Origin: Symbiobacteriaceae bacterium
GTDB taxonomy: Bacteria; Bacillota; JAAYKD01; WRDA01
Direction of reading: 5' to 3'
Length of the DNA stretch: 5,747 nucleotides
NCBI GenBank assembly: GCA_009783675.1
Contig: WRDA01000102.1
Span: forward strand, 1 to 5,747
A program made the translations under genes and the position numbers. A model generated the notes under the pieces. The model made no database searches. It saw only the letters and a list, made by a program, of their open reading frames with translations, and had not been told where the DNA came from. Positions within the stretch are counted from its first letter, which is position 1. Each line of letters starts with the position of its first letter. Shown here in pieces: positions 1 through 5,747 of the stretch.

Positions 1-1
1 C

Positions 2-118
2 AAGATCGCCAGCGGTATGCAGCATGCTTTCGACCCTCAGGTCTACGATGGCAATCGCATCATCGAGCTGGGCGGCTTGCCGATTCACAGCGAAAAGCCG
101 GAAGAGAGCAGCAGGTAG
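2..118 (+). CDS. C-terminal end of an unidentified protein (5' truncated by window edge)
   Basis: An open frame runs in from the left edge and stops at TAG 116-118, giving 38 residues that begin KIASGMQHAFDPQVYDG and end with the charged, hydrophilic tail KPEESSR. No start codon is expected because the gene begins before the window. I recognise no domain in this fragment. The frame is supported by its position directly ahead of the next gene on the same strand, by codon use like that of the neighbours, and by the 94-base gap after its stop. No hairpin with a T-run follows the stop, so read-through into the SLH gene cannot be excluded. Confidence 0.55.
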   Translation, partial: KIASGMQHAFDPQVYDGNRIIELGGLPIHSEKPEESSR

Positions 119-200
119 GCTGCAGAGAAACGAAATCCGCGACATTATCATGATGAGAGGGCATTAACGTTGAACTAGCGGACCGGTGTTCAGACGCAGA

Positions 201-207
201 GGAGGAG
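201..207 (+). promoter_or_regulatory. Ribosome binding site that fixes the SLH gene start
   Basis: GGAGGAG lies five bases before ATG 213. This near-ideal Shine-Dalgarno sequence favours ATG 213 over the in-frame GTG at 186. The upstream start would add nine residues (MFRRRGGVT) in front of an otherwise classical signal peptide. Confidence 0.8.
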
Positions 208-212
208 TGACC

Positions 213-2702
213 ATGAAGAGGATCGGCATCAGGAGCATGTTGACTGCAGCTCTCTTAGTAATATCCTTTACCTTGACTTCTATGACTCTGCACGCCGAGA
301 CGGAGAGGGAGTTCTTCAACTCCCTCAGAATGGCTAAGCCCGGCGATATGCTCTCTTTAGTTGATGTCGACAGGACAGACTACAGGATGAGCGATTCCAC
401 TAACGGTTACTACGCCAATATCCTGGTTAGCGATGGCTATGACATACCGGTGACCCAGCTTGGTTATCTGCTTATCGGCAAAGGATGGCAACTTGGTCAG
501 TTCGGTGCGGTCCTCACCCTGGGAAATGGAACAACCATCAAAGGTAGGGAGACTCACTACCAGGACGGCGTGTTCATCGAGTTCCCCCTAAGCGAGGCGA
601 TCTCTGGCAAATACGAGATGTACCTCTCCATCGGCGAAGTTCCCTATACTGATTATATCATCGTCAACATGGTAAATGGTCGCGAAGCAGGCAGTTCCGG
701 CAACAGCGGGGAGTTCGCCAGGGCGATGGAGTCCAAACCTATGCTCTATGCTCCGCAGGATTCTGTACTCAGCCGGATAGCCATAATCCAGGGTGACTAC
801 ATTCTTAAAGAATGGCCGGAATTCTGGAACCCCTCCCTTAGTACAGCAGAGGATGCAAAAGTCGAGAGCGGTCGCAAGTATCCACTGATAGCGGATCCGG
901 TTTTTAGCATGATGACTCTGGAATCTAACGGCGAGTTTACTAACTACAGGGAGATTATCGTCGATGGTGAAGAGATCATCCACTGTTTTTATGATGTATC
1001 GGAAAGTGTTAGGATCAAGTTGCTTACCCGGGATCTGACGGAGTTGAAAACCATTGTCATCCCGAAACTGATGCCCATTTTCGGTGCTGCCACCATGGAT
1101 GATAAGGGCAATTATTATATCGCTTACGGTGAAAAGCTTTTGGAAGAAAACCAGAAAAATGAGCAGAACATCGTCATTGCCAAGTACGATTCAAACGGCA
1201 AACTGCAAGGCAGTGCCTGGTTTACAGCCGGTGAAGGCTACTATAATGGCACGATGCAACCCTTCGAACGAACCTCTGCTATGGCCATCTCCGGTAATAT
1301 TTTAGCCGTCCATTTCAGCCGCATCATGTTTAAGGGTAGTGACAACCTGAACCACCAGTCGTCAACGGTGCTGTATATCGATATCGATGGGATGATCCCT
1401 GTCGGGTTACCCACCCCCTATACCTCCCATTCCCTGGCACAGGCAGCCATAACAACCAGCGACGGAGGCTTTCTCTTTGCCAATCGTGGCGATGGCTTTC
1501 CGCGAGGGTTTGCTATCAGCAAGGTGTTTTGGGCAGGGTTACAGGAGTTCACTCCTTTTCACTTCAGGGAACTGGCTCCTTATCAGGAGACGAATTCATC
1601 ACTGGCAGGCATCGCCGAAACCGCTAGGGGTTATCTGCTGGCGGGGTCCTCGGAACGCGTTCTCTCCAACATCGCTATCCCCTCTGCCGAGGGAGGTCCT
1701 CAGGATCTGTTCGTCCAGCTGATCGACAAGGAGTTTTTCGCTAAAGATAAGCGAGAGGATACCATCGTCTCCAGGGGAGAAACCCGCCGGACCGAAGGAA
1801 TCCAAAACATCCTTGGCTTAAACTATGCGGGAGGGACCAGCTATTTTCTGGCTGCTGATCTGGCTGACTATGGCGTTATCTGGCTGACCGCTTATCCTGC
1901 AGGGCAGCATGTGGATAATCCCAGGCTTGTACCTTTCGATGACTGCTTTATCCTGTTATGGGAGCGGCATGAGCAAAAAGAGTACGGTTATCATGCCTAT
2001 CTGGACACCTGGTACATGATTCTGGCAGGCGATTGTTCGGTAGTAAAGCCTGCAACCAGGATTCAAGGTAACCCGAGGCTGCAACCCGTCTTCTCCCTTG
2101 GTTACTGCGACGGTAAGCTCTACTGGCTGGCTACAGAGTATCATCAGGGCGGCTGGGACCTCTCCTTACAATCCCTGGCCATCCTGGACAAACCCTCAAA
2201 CTGGGCGACAGGGCAAGTCGAAGCCGCTATTGAGGGCGGGTTGGTCCCTGCAGCTATGCAGTCGAACTATTTGCATGTCATCACCCGTGCCGAATTCTGC
2301 AGTCTGGCTGTACAGCTCTGCGAGAAGTATATGGGGCAGCAAATCACCGGACGCGCCAGTTTTACGGATACCACCGATATTAATGTGCAGAAGATGGCCG
2401 CCCTCGGGGTCGTATCCGGCGTCAGTGAGACCCTTTTCGCTCCCCACAGCGCACTGACCAGAGAGCAGGCTGCCTCGATTCTGGTGCGCCTGGCAAATGT
2501 CTGTGGCTTATCTCTTCCTAAGACAGCCGCGACCTTCAGCGATAGCGCGTCGATTTCGGACTGGGCCCTGGAAAGCGTGGGTCAGGTGCAGGCTGTCGGT
2601 CTGATGGGAGGCACCGGCAACGGTAACTTCTCTCCCCAAGACCCTTACACCAGGGAACAGAGCATCGTCACCCTGCTGCGGCTGTTTGAATGGATCAGGT
2701 AA
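213..2702 (+). CDS. Exported SLH-domain surface protein with a propeller-like ectodomain
   Basis: This 829-aa protein is predicted to be secreted and held on the cell wall. Residues 1-28 form a signal peptide: a basic MKRIGIR start, a hydrophobic core, and a likely cleavage after LHA. The C-terminus carries three SLH repeats. The first, at about 671-710, is weak but keeps the TRAEF motif. The second, at about 717-760, starts FTDT and has LTREQAASILVRL. The third, at about 775-829, starts FSDS and has YTREQSIVTLLRL. SLH repeats are known to bind pyruvylated secondary cell-wall polymers. The roughly 640 residues between have beta-rich segments such as KGNYYIAYG and NIVIAKYDSNGK, which resemble beta-propeller blades, but I cannot assign a named family or any catalytic residues. 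The function is therefore unknown: binding, structure or an enzyme are all possible. The methyltransferase gene follows after 44 bases, possibly in the same transcript. The start is set by the ribosome binding site at 201-207. Confidence 0.9.
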   Translation: MKRIGIRSMLTAALLVISFTLTSMTLHAETEREFFNSLRMAKPGDMLSLVDVDRTDYRMSDSTNGYYANILVSDGYDIPVTQLGYLLIGKGWQLGQFGAVLTLGNGTTIKGRETHYQDGVFIEFPLSEAISGKYEMYLSIGEVPYTDYIIVNMVNGREAGSSGNSGEFARAMESKPMLYAPQDSVLSRIAIIQGDYILKEWPEFWNPSLSTAEDAKVESGRKYPLIADPVFSMMTLESNGEFTNYREIIVDGEEIIHCFYDVSESVRIKLLTRDLTELKTIVIPKLMPIFGAATMDDKGNYYIAYGEKLLEENQKNEQNIVIAKYDSNGKLQGSAWFTAGEGYYNGTMQPFERTSAMAISGNILAVHFSRIMFKGSDNLNHQSSTVLYIDIDGMIPVGLPTPYTSHSLAQAAITTSDGGFLFANRGDGFPRGFAISKVFWAGLQEFTPFHFRELAPYQETNSSLAGIAETARGYLLAGSSERVLSNIAIPSAEGGPQDLFVQLIDKEFFAKDKREDTIVSRGETRRTEGIQNILGLNYAGGTSYFLAADLADYGVIWLTAYPAGQHVDNPRLVPFDDCFILLWERHEQKEYGYHAYLDTWYMILAGDCSVVKPATRIQGNPRLQPVFSLGYCDGKLYWLATEYHQGGWDLSLQSLAILDKPSNWATGQVEAAIEGGLVPAAMQSNYLHVITRAEFCSLAVQLCEKYMGQQITGRASFTDTTDINVQKMAALGVVSGVSETLFAPHSALTREQAASILVRLANVCGLSLPKTAATFSDSASISDWALESVGQVQAVGLMGGTGNGNFSPQDPYTREQSIVTLLRLFEWIR

Positions 2703-2746
2703 AGGCAGGTGTAATATACTTGCAAGAGAATGCGAAAGAAAGAGAT

Positions 2747-3370
2747 ATGCGTGAAGTTGTGAAGCGCGGTTATCAGGAGGGGGATTTTTATGCTCTCTAT
2801 GGAGTGCGTGAAAACCCAACTGACTGGCAGGAAAGGGTTCTGCAAAGCTTTGCTGACATGTTGAGCACAGGGAACAGCATCCTCGATTGGGGTGCAGGAA
2901 CCGGATACCCGTATGACCGTTGGCTTTGGCAGCGAGGAATGAAAATTACTGCTGTGGAGAGTTCAGAGAAGCATATTGAGCAAGGCATCGCTAATCTCCC
3001 GGATATAACCTGGATACATGCCGATTTCACCTCGCTTAACTGGCCTGCTGAAAGCTACGACGGACTGGTAATGCTCTACAGTCTTCTACATATCCCGCGT
3101 AGCGAACAAGCTGCTCTGCTGCGCAAAGGTGCAGACTTGCTGAAGCCCGGAGGTGTCTTTCTGCTGACAGTAAACGAACGGGCATCGGATACCGACTGCG
3201 ATTTTGAGGAAGGTTGGGCAAACGGACCAGGTATGGCCTTCAGTCATTTCGACTTGGCTGATAATCTGCAAATGCTAACGGATGCAGGGTTACAGATCGC
3301 ACAGACTATGCACGAAAAAGAACAGGCAGGTGGCGAGCCATTCGTGTGGGTACTCTGCAGGAAACCATAG
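2747..3370 (+). CDS. Class I SAM-dependent methyltransferase
   Basis: This 207-aa soluble protein has the class I methyltransferase fold. SAM-binding motif I is at residues 46-53 (LDWGAGTG). It is followed by the acidic end of strand 2 (ITAVESS), the HADF motif, the DGLVMLYSLLHIP strand-4 region, and LLKPGGVFLLTVNE, the usual post-motif segment. The protein resembles small cytoplasmic methyltransferases whose substrate is not known, and I see no substrate-specific domain. The start is uncertain. ATG 2747 gives the N-terminus MREVVKRGYQEGDF, which fits how I remember homologues beginning, and has a weak purine-rich AAAGAAAGAG before it. TTG 2720 (behind GGCAGGTG) and ATG 2690 (overlapping the SLH gene by 13 bases, no ribosome binding site) are in-frame alternatives. 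It is probably cotranscribed with the SLH gene, and a terminator lies 37 bases after its stop. Confidence 0.87.
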   Translation: MREVVKRGYQEGDFYALYGVRENPTDWQERVLQSFADMLSTGNSILDWGAGTGYPYDRWLWQRGMKITAVESSEKHIEQGIANLPDITWIHADFTSLNWPAESYDGLVMLYSLLHIPRSEQAALLRKGADLLKPGGVFLLTVNERASDTDCDFEEGWANGPGMAFSHFDLADNLQMLTDAGLQIAQTMHEKEQAGGEPFVWVLCRKP

Positions 3371-3407
3371 AATATTACTAACTCGCCAACAACGGTATGA
3401 TAACCAC

Positions 3408-3436
3408 ATGACCCCGAAACTAGCGGGGTCATTTTT
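3408..3436 (+). terminator. Intrinsic (Rho-independent) terminator after the methyltransferase gene
   Basis: ATGACCCCG (3408-3416) pairs perfectly with CGGGGTCAT (3424-3432) around a seven-base AAACTAG loop. The GC-rich 9-bp stem runs directly into TTTTT (3432-3436). This is a textbook intrinsic terminator on the + strand and marks the end of the SLH/methyltransferase transcript. Confidence 0.9.
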
Positions 3437-3614
3437 ATGTACAGAACTGGAGTCAAACTTTGCGCCAATGCTACCGTGTCTGAGATACAGTAAAATCACT
3501 CTCGCTGCCATACTCTGTTTCTGGCACGAAACCCTGCTTTTTTGTCGCTAAGGAGTTTTCGTAACTGATAAACGCTTTCCATGCCAGTTCACACCATAAA
3601 GAAACATACGGGTT
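3437..3614. other. Gene-free stretch with no recognised content
   Basis: This AT-richer stretch lies between the terminator and the promoter candidate. No open frame here has a ribosome binding site or a recognisable protein. An AAGGAG sits near 3550 but no usable start codon follows it. I see no tRNA, repeat or riboswitch. Confidence 0.5.
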
Positions 3615-3620
3615 TATAAT
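3588..3620 (+). promoter_or_regulatory. Candidate promoter for the zinc-ribbon gene
   Basis: A perfect -10 box, TATAAT, is at 3615-3620. The best -35 match is TTCACA at 3588-3593, but the 21-base spacer is longer than the usual 16-18, so either the promoter is weak or activator-dependent or the true -35 is poor. Initiation would fall near 3627, placing the folded element at 3636-3718 wholly inside the leader of the zinc-ribbon gene. Confidence 0.4.
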
Positions 3621-3635
3621 GCTACTTGCTACAAA

Positions 3636-3718
3636 GTCCTAATCACATTGAGAGCATGTAAACCATACATGAAGAGGATCCACAGGAATCTTTTCAGCTT
3701 CAATGTGAGTACAGGGAC
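3636..3718 (+). ncRNA. Possible structured leader: compact three-way junction upstream of the zinc-ribbon gene
   Basis: The sequence can fold into three helices with almost no unpaired bases between them. The closing helix pairs 3643-3651 with 3700-3708 (nine perfect pairs). It continues inward as 3653-3655 with 3697-3699 past a single bulged G at 3652. A small hairpin pairs 3656-3660 with 3666-3670 around AACCA. It is followed at once by a hairpin pairing 3671-3681 with 3685-3695, with two G-T wobbles, one A-A mismatch and an ACA loop. GTCCT 3636-3640 can pair with GGGAC 3714-3718 to extend the outer helix. No T-run follows, so it is not an intrinsic terminator. It ends 14 bases before the ribosome binding site. 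It matches no riboswitch class I know. A palindromic repeat in the DNA, rather than an RNA, is the main alternative. Confidence 0.4.
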
Positions 3719-3732
3719 GAAGAATAAATCAT

Positions 3733-3738
3733 GGAGGT
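3733..3738 (+). promoter_or_regulatory. Ribosome binding site that fixes the zinc-ribbon gene start
   Basis: GGAGGT lies seven bases before ATG 3746. It overlaps the alternative in-frame ATG at 3731, which has no such site upstream, so 3746 is the preferred start. Confidence 0.8.
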
Positions 3739-3745
3739 GTGCTGG

Positions 3746-4051
3746 ATGAAATACTGTTCGAATTGTGGGCAAGAGATGCCTAACTCTGCCGTGTACTGTG
3801 TAAGGTGCGGGACCACTGCTCCTTACGAAGCTTCAGCCATGGCGGTGGCATACGACGATTATCCCTCGGGTGGATTGAAAGCTGTCTCTTTCCTAATTCC
3901 TCTGGTGGGCTTGATCCTGTTTATCATGAACTACCATTCCAAGCCGGAGTCTGCCACTGCATATGGCAAGTTTGCACTGGTCGGCTTTATAACGTCATGG
4001 GTGATAGTTGGACTCTTCTACGGGTCTCTGATCTCGATGCTACTGTGGTAG
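3746..4051 (+). CDS. Zinc-ribbon protein with two C-terminal membrane helices
   Basis: This small protein of 101 aa has an N-terminal zinc ribbon. Cys4, Cys7, Cys18 and Cys21 form two CxxCG knuckles (CSNCG and CVRCG) that would bind one zinc ion. A short linker rich in Ala, Tyr and Asp follows (about 25-43), then two hydrophobic helices at about 46-62 and 76-100, joined by the polar turn NYHSKPESATAYGK. The predicted topology is a membrane anchor with the ribbon probably in the cytoplasm. Proteins of this layout are common in Firmicutes and usually annotated only as zinc-ribbon domain proteins, and I can assign no process. It appears to be a single-gene unit: a terminator and a long leader lie upstream, and a hairpin-bearing gap follows. 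Confidence 0.85.
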   Translation: MKYCSNCGQEMPNSAVYCVRCGTTAPYEASAMAVAYDDYPSGGLKAVSFLIPLVGLILFIMNYHSKPESATAYGKFALVGFITSWVIVGLFYGSLISMLLW

Positions 4052-4090
4052 GACCTGCTTCGTAGGTGCCGCGATCTGATCCACCAGGAA

Positions 4091-4111
4091 CCAACTTCAG
4101 CCCGAAGTTGG
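4091..4111. repeat. Perfect 8-bp inverted repeat after the zinc-ribbon gene
   Basis: CCAACTTC (4091-4098) pairs perfectly with GAAGTTGG (4104-4111) around AGCCC. It starts 39 bases after the zinc-ribbon stop codon. No T-run follows on either strand, so it is at best a weak or factor-assisted terminator or a 3'-end stabilising hairpin. Confidence 0.5.
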
Positions 4112-4145
4112 GACTTGGAATCTGCAAAACATGTTCATTTCAGCA

Positions 4146-4194
4146 AAACCTGCAATGATGTTAACTCGGTTAATGTTAACACCGTTGCAGGTTT
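4146..4194. repeat. Long imperfect inverted repeat upstream of the CorC-like gene promoter
   Basis: AAACCTGCAA (4146-4155) is the exact reverse complement of TTGCAGGTTT (4185-4194). Pairing continues inward through one T-G wobble, one G-C pair and one A-C mismatch to TGTTAAC (4159-4165) with GTTAACA (4175-4181). This leaves a nine-base loop, TCGGTTAAT. In all, 18 of 20 positions are Watson-Crick. Three GTTAA units (4160, 4169, 4175) sit in the inner part. The + side is not followed by a T-run. Read on the - strand the stem is followed by a short TTTT. It ends 11 bases before the -35 candidate of the next gene, so an operator, a weak terminator or a palindromic repeat are the options. Confidence 0.6.
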
Positions 4195-4205
4195 CGGCCT
4201 TACCC

Positions 4206-4234
4206 TTGGATTCTTTGGCAAACCATGATATACT
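4206..4234 (+). promoter_or_regulatory. Extended -10 promoter for the CorC-like gene
   Basis: TGATATACT at 4226-4234 contains the extended -10 motif TGnTATACT. A weak -35, TTGGAT (4206-4211), lies 17 bases before TATACT, which is ideal spacing. Initiation would be near 4241, giving a leader of about 55 bases to ATG 4297. Confidence 0.5.
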
Positions 4235-4296
4235 TTCGGCGGAACGATATTGCGACTGTAAATCGTTACTATCAGGAATGGCTGGTGGGTACCCTT

Positions 4297-5622
4297 ATGG
4301 TCGACACCGACCTGGATCCCCTGATATGGCAGTTGGGGCTGCAGGTATTCCTTATTGCGATTAACGCTGTCTTGGCTTGCGCGGAGATAGCTGTTATCTC
4401 TATTAACGACGCTAAGCTGGAGCTGTTATCCGAATCAGGAGACAGCAGAGCAAAGCGTCTGTTGACTCTGACCAGCCAACCTGCCAGACTCTTGGCTACA
4501 ACTCAGGTGGGTATTACCCTGGCCGGCTTTTTAGGCAGTGCGTTCGCCGCCAACAACTTCGCCAACAGACTGGTCAATCAGCTCATCCTTCTGGGCATAA
4601 CGCTGCCGCTGTCTTTTCTGAGAACGGCTTCTGTAGTTACTATTACCCTCGTTCTGTCATATATCACCCTGGTCTTCGGGGAACTGGTGCCCAAGCGTCT
4701 CGCACTCAAGAGGGCAGAGGTAATAGGTTTACGCATGTCCGGCACGATCTTCCTGCTGTCCAAGCTGTTCAAACCCCTGGTAGAGCTGCTGACTGTTTCT
4801 ACGGATGCTATTCTTCGCCTCATGTCCATCGACCCCAATGAGGAAGACGAGGGAGTCAGTGAGGAAGAGATACGCATAATGGTAGATGCCAGCAGCGACA
4901 AAGGGTCGATCGATGTGGAGGAGAAGGAATTCATCCACAATCTGTTCGACTTCAATGATATCACCGCCGAAGAGATAATGACTCATCGCACTGATGTCTC
5001 GATGCTGTGGCTGGAGGAAAGCGACGAGGAATGGGAGAGAACCATTTACGAGAGCCGTTTCTCCTTTTATCCCATCTGTGCAGACAGTCAGGATAACATC
5101 GTCGGTGTGCTGAGTGCCAAGGATTACTTAAGGCTGCGCGATCGCCACAGAGAGACAATTTTAGAGCAGGCGGTCAAGCCGGCTCAGCTTGTACCCGAGA
5201 CAGTGCGAGCCGATACTCTGCTGCGTAACATGAGGAAAAACCGCAATCATTTCGCCATCGTCATGGACGATTACGGTGGTATGAGCGGAGTCATCAGCAT
5301 CAACGACCTCTTGGAGCAGCTGGTGGGAGACATGGATGATGATAGCGAGGGAATCACTGAAGCCACGCTGATCGAAGCTGTTGACACAGCACACTGGCGT
5401 ATTCGCGGTACTGCGCCCTTAGACGAGGTAGCTGAAGCACTTGGCATCGACTTGCCCTGTGATGAGTATGATACCTTCGCCGGCATGGTCTTCGGCTACC
5501 TGGGACATATCCCCGCAGATGGCAGCACCATAGAGCTGGAATGCTACGGCCTTAAGGTTGACATTTTACTGATTCAAGATCACCGTCTGGAGACTGCTCT
5601 GGTAAGCATAGCGGAAGTGTAG
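4297..5622 (+). CDS. Hemolysin family protein (CNNM/DUF21 - CBS pair - CorC_HlyC)
   Basis: This 441-aa integral membrane protein belongs to the CNNM/CorC (TlyC-like) family. Members are linked to Mg2+/Co2+ transport or efflux, and the 'hemolysin' name is historical. Residues 10-175 form the DUF21 membrane domain: helices at about 10-32 (with NAVLACAEIAVIS), 68-88, 108-130 (ending in the conserved GELVPKR, 128-134) and 147-172. An acidic linker (EEDEGVSEEE) leads into the CBS pair at about 220-345, with EEIMTHRTDV, FSFYPIC and DDYGGMSGVISINDLLEQLVGD. The CorC_HlyC domain occupies about 355-438. Length and domain order are normal and nothing is truncated. ATG 4297 is chosen because GGTGGG lies seven bases upstream and the hydrophobic segment starts soon after. 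GTG 4285, behind AGGA, is an alternative. ATG 4225 overlaps the promoter and is unlikely. The specific substrate is not shown by the sequence. Confidence 0.92.
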   Translation: MVDTDLDPLIWQLGLQVFLIAINAVLACAEIAVISINDAKLELLSESGDSRAKRLLTLTSQPARLLATTQVGITLAGFLGSAFAANNFANRLVNQLILLGITLPLSFLRTASVVTITLVLSYITLVFGELVPKRLALKRAEVIGLRMSGTIFLLSKLFKPLVELLTVSTDAILRLMSIDPNEEDEGVSEEEIRIMVDASSDKGSIDVEEKEFIHNLFDFNDITAEEIMTHRTDVSMLWLEESDEEWERTIYESRFSFYPICADSQDNIVGVLSAKDYLRLRDRHRETILEQAVKPAQLVPETVRADTLLRNMRKNRNHFAIVMDDYGGMSGVISINDLLEQLVGDMDDDSEGITEATLIEAVDTAHWRIRGTAPLDEVAEALGIDLPCDEYDTFAGMVFGYLGHIPADGSTIELECYGLKVDILLIQDHRLETALVSIAEV

Positions 5623-5655
5623 GTAAATCGCGAGCCATCAGCATGTTCGTCGCGA

Positions 5656-5692
5656 CAAAATCACAGACGGATCAAAGTGGCAAAATCACAGA
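5656..5692. repeat. Two 12-bp direct repeats (CAAAATCACAGA) with a 25-bp period
   Basis: CAAAATCACAGA occurs at 5656-5667 and again, without mismatch, at 5681-5692. The copies begin 34 bases after the stop of the CorC-like gene and lead into the TTGAC boxes. They may be binding sites in the end of a mobile element. Confidence 0.7.
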
Positions 5693-5702
5693 TAGTTCGG
5701 AT

Positions 5703-5745
5703 TTGACACAGCATTTTTGACACATTTTTGACTTAATTGTTGACA
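5703..5745. repeat. Four TTGAC(A/T) boxes near the right edge, possible insertion-sequence end
   Basis: TTGACA or TTGACT occurs at 5703, 5717, 5728 and 5740, spaced 11-14 bases, two of them inside the longer unit CATTTTTGACA(C)/CATTTTTGACT. The last box forms the short palindrome GTTGACAAC (5739-5747). Read on the - strand these are TGTCAA-type repeats. Some insertion sequences, including the IS21 family, carry several such internal repeats next to a TGT-starting end. No transposase is in the window, so the mobile-element reading is inference. Confidence 0.5.
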
Positions 5746-5747
5746 AC

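Noticed and set aside
168..196. Possible hairpin just upstream of the SLH gene ribosome binding site (CGT-TGAAC with GTTCA-g-ACG)
   Set aside because: Only eight pairs with a bulge and a 12-base loop. This is within what chance gives, and nothing else supports it.
186..212. GTG 186 as the start of the SLH protein
   Set aside because: It has no ribosome binding site, adds a nine-residue basic extension before a complete signal peptide, and would place the GGAGGAG site inside the coding region. ATG 213 is better.
588..983. 131-codon open frame on the - strand inside the SLH protein gene
   Set aside because: It is entirely within a well-supported gene and has no ribosome binding site or recognisable domain, so it is a shadow frame.
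3282..3551. 89-codon open frame spanning the end of the methyltransferase gene and the terminator
   Set aside because: It overlaps the methyltransferase in another frame, crosses a strong intrinsic terminator, and encodes a sequence with no recognisable domain.
3643..3708. Known riboswitch (for example c-di-GMP or purine) at the folded leader
   Set aside because: The short matches seen (AAACCA, ACAGGG) are not in the right arrangement, and the conserved junction and loop bases of those classes are missing.
4225..4296. ATG 4225 as the start of the CorC-like protein
   Set aside because: It lies just before the extended -10 box and upstream of the predicted transcription start, has no Shine-Dalgarno sequence, and the added residues do not resemble the family's N-terminus.
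4578..4964. 128-codon open frame on the - strand inside the CorC-like gene
   Set aside because: Its serine- and arginine-rich product is what antisense reading of the acidic, leucine-rich coding strand gives, and the + strand protein is clearly real.
5656..5692. CRISPR array
   Set aside because: Only two 12-base copies with a 13-base gap are present. The repeats and spacers are too short and there are no cas genes.

Overview
The window looks like chromosomal DNA of a Gram-positive-type bacterium, most likely a Firmicutes/Clostridia relative of moderate GC content. The reasons are a secreted protein ending in S-layer homology (SLH) repeats, strong GGAGG-type ribosome binding sites, and a CorC/HlyC-type membrane protein with the sequence style I associate with clostridial homologues. 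The taxonomic call is inference. All supported genes are on the + strand.

Layout. (1) Bases 2-118 are the 3' end of an unidentified gene. (2) 213-2702 encodes an exported protein of 829 aa with a signal peptide, a long propeller-like middle and three C-terminal SLH repeats for cell-wall attachment. (3) 2747-3370 encodes a small class I SAM-dependent methyltransferase 44 bases downstream. An intrinsic terminator at 3408-3436 closes this two-gene stretch. (4) About 375 bases without a gene (3371-3745) follow. The first part (3437-3614) shows nothing I can name. The second part holds a TATAAT box and then a compact, almost fully paired three-helix fold (3636-3718) just ahead of the next ribosome binding site. 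(5) 3746-4051 encodes a 101-aa zinc-ribbon protein with two membrane helices. (6) 4052-4296 is a gene-free stretch with two inverted repeats, one of them long (20 paired positions per arm), followed by an extended -10 promoter. (7) 4297-5622 encodes a CNNM/CBS/CorC_HlyC protein of the 'hemolysin family', related to magnesium/cobalt transport proteins. (8) After it, 5656-5747 is a cluster of short direct repeats (two CAAAATCACAGA copies, then four TTGAC boxes) running off the window, possibly the end of an insertion sequence.

The genes do not form an obvious pathway. The SLH protein and methyltransferase may be cotranscribed. The zinc-ribbon gene and the CorC-like gene each have their own upstream regulatory-looking DNA. 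The parts most worth a second look are the three-way-junction leader at 3636-3718, the long inverted repeat at 4146-4194, and the repeat cluster at the right edge. No complete new defence or mobile system is visible in the window.
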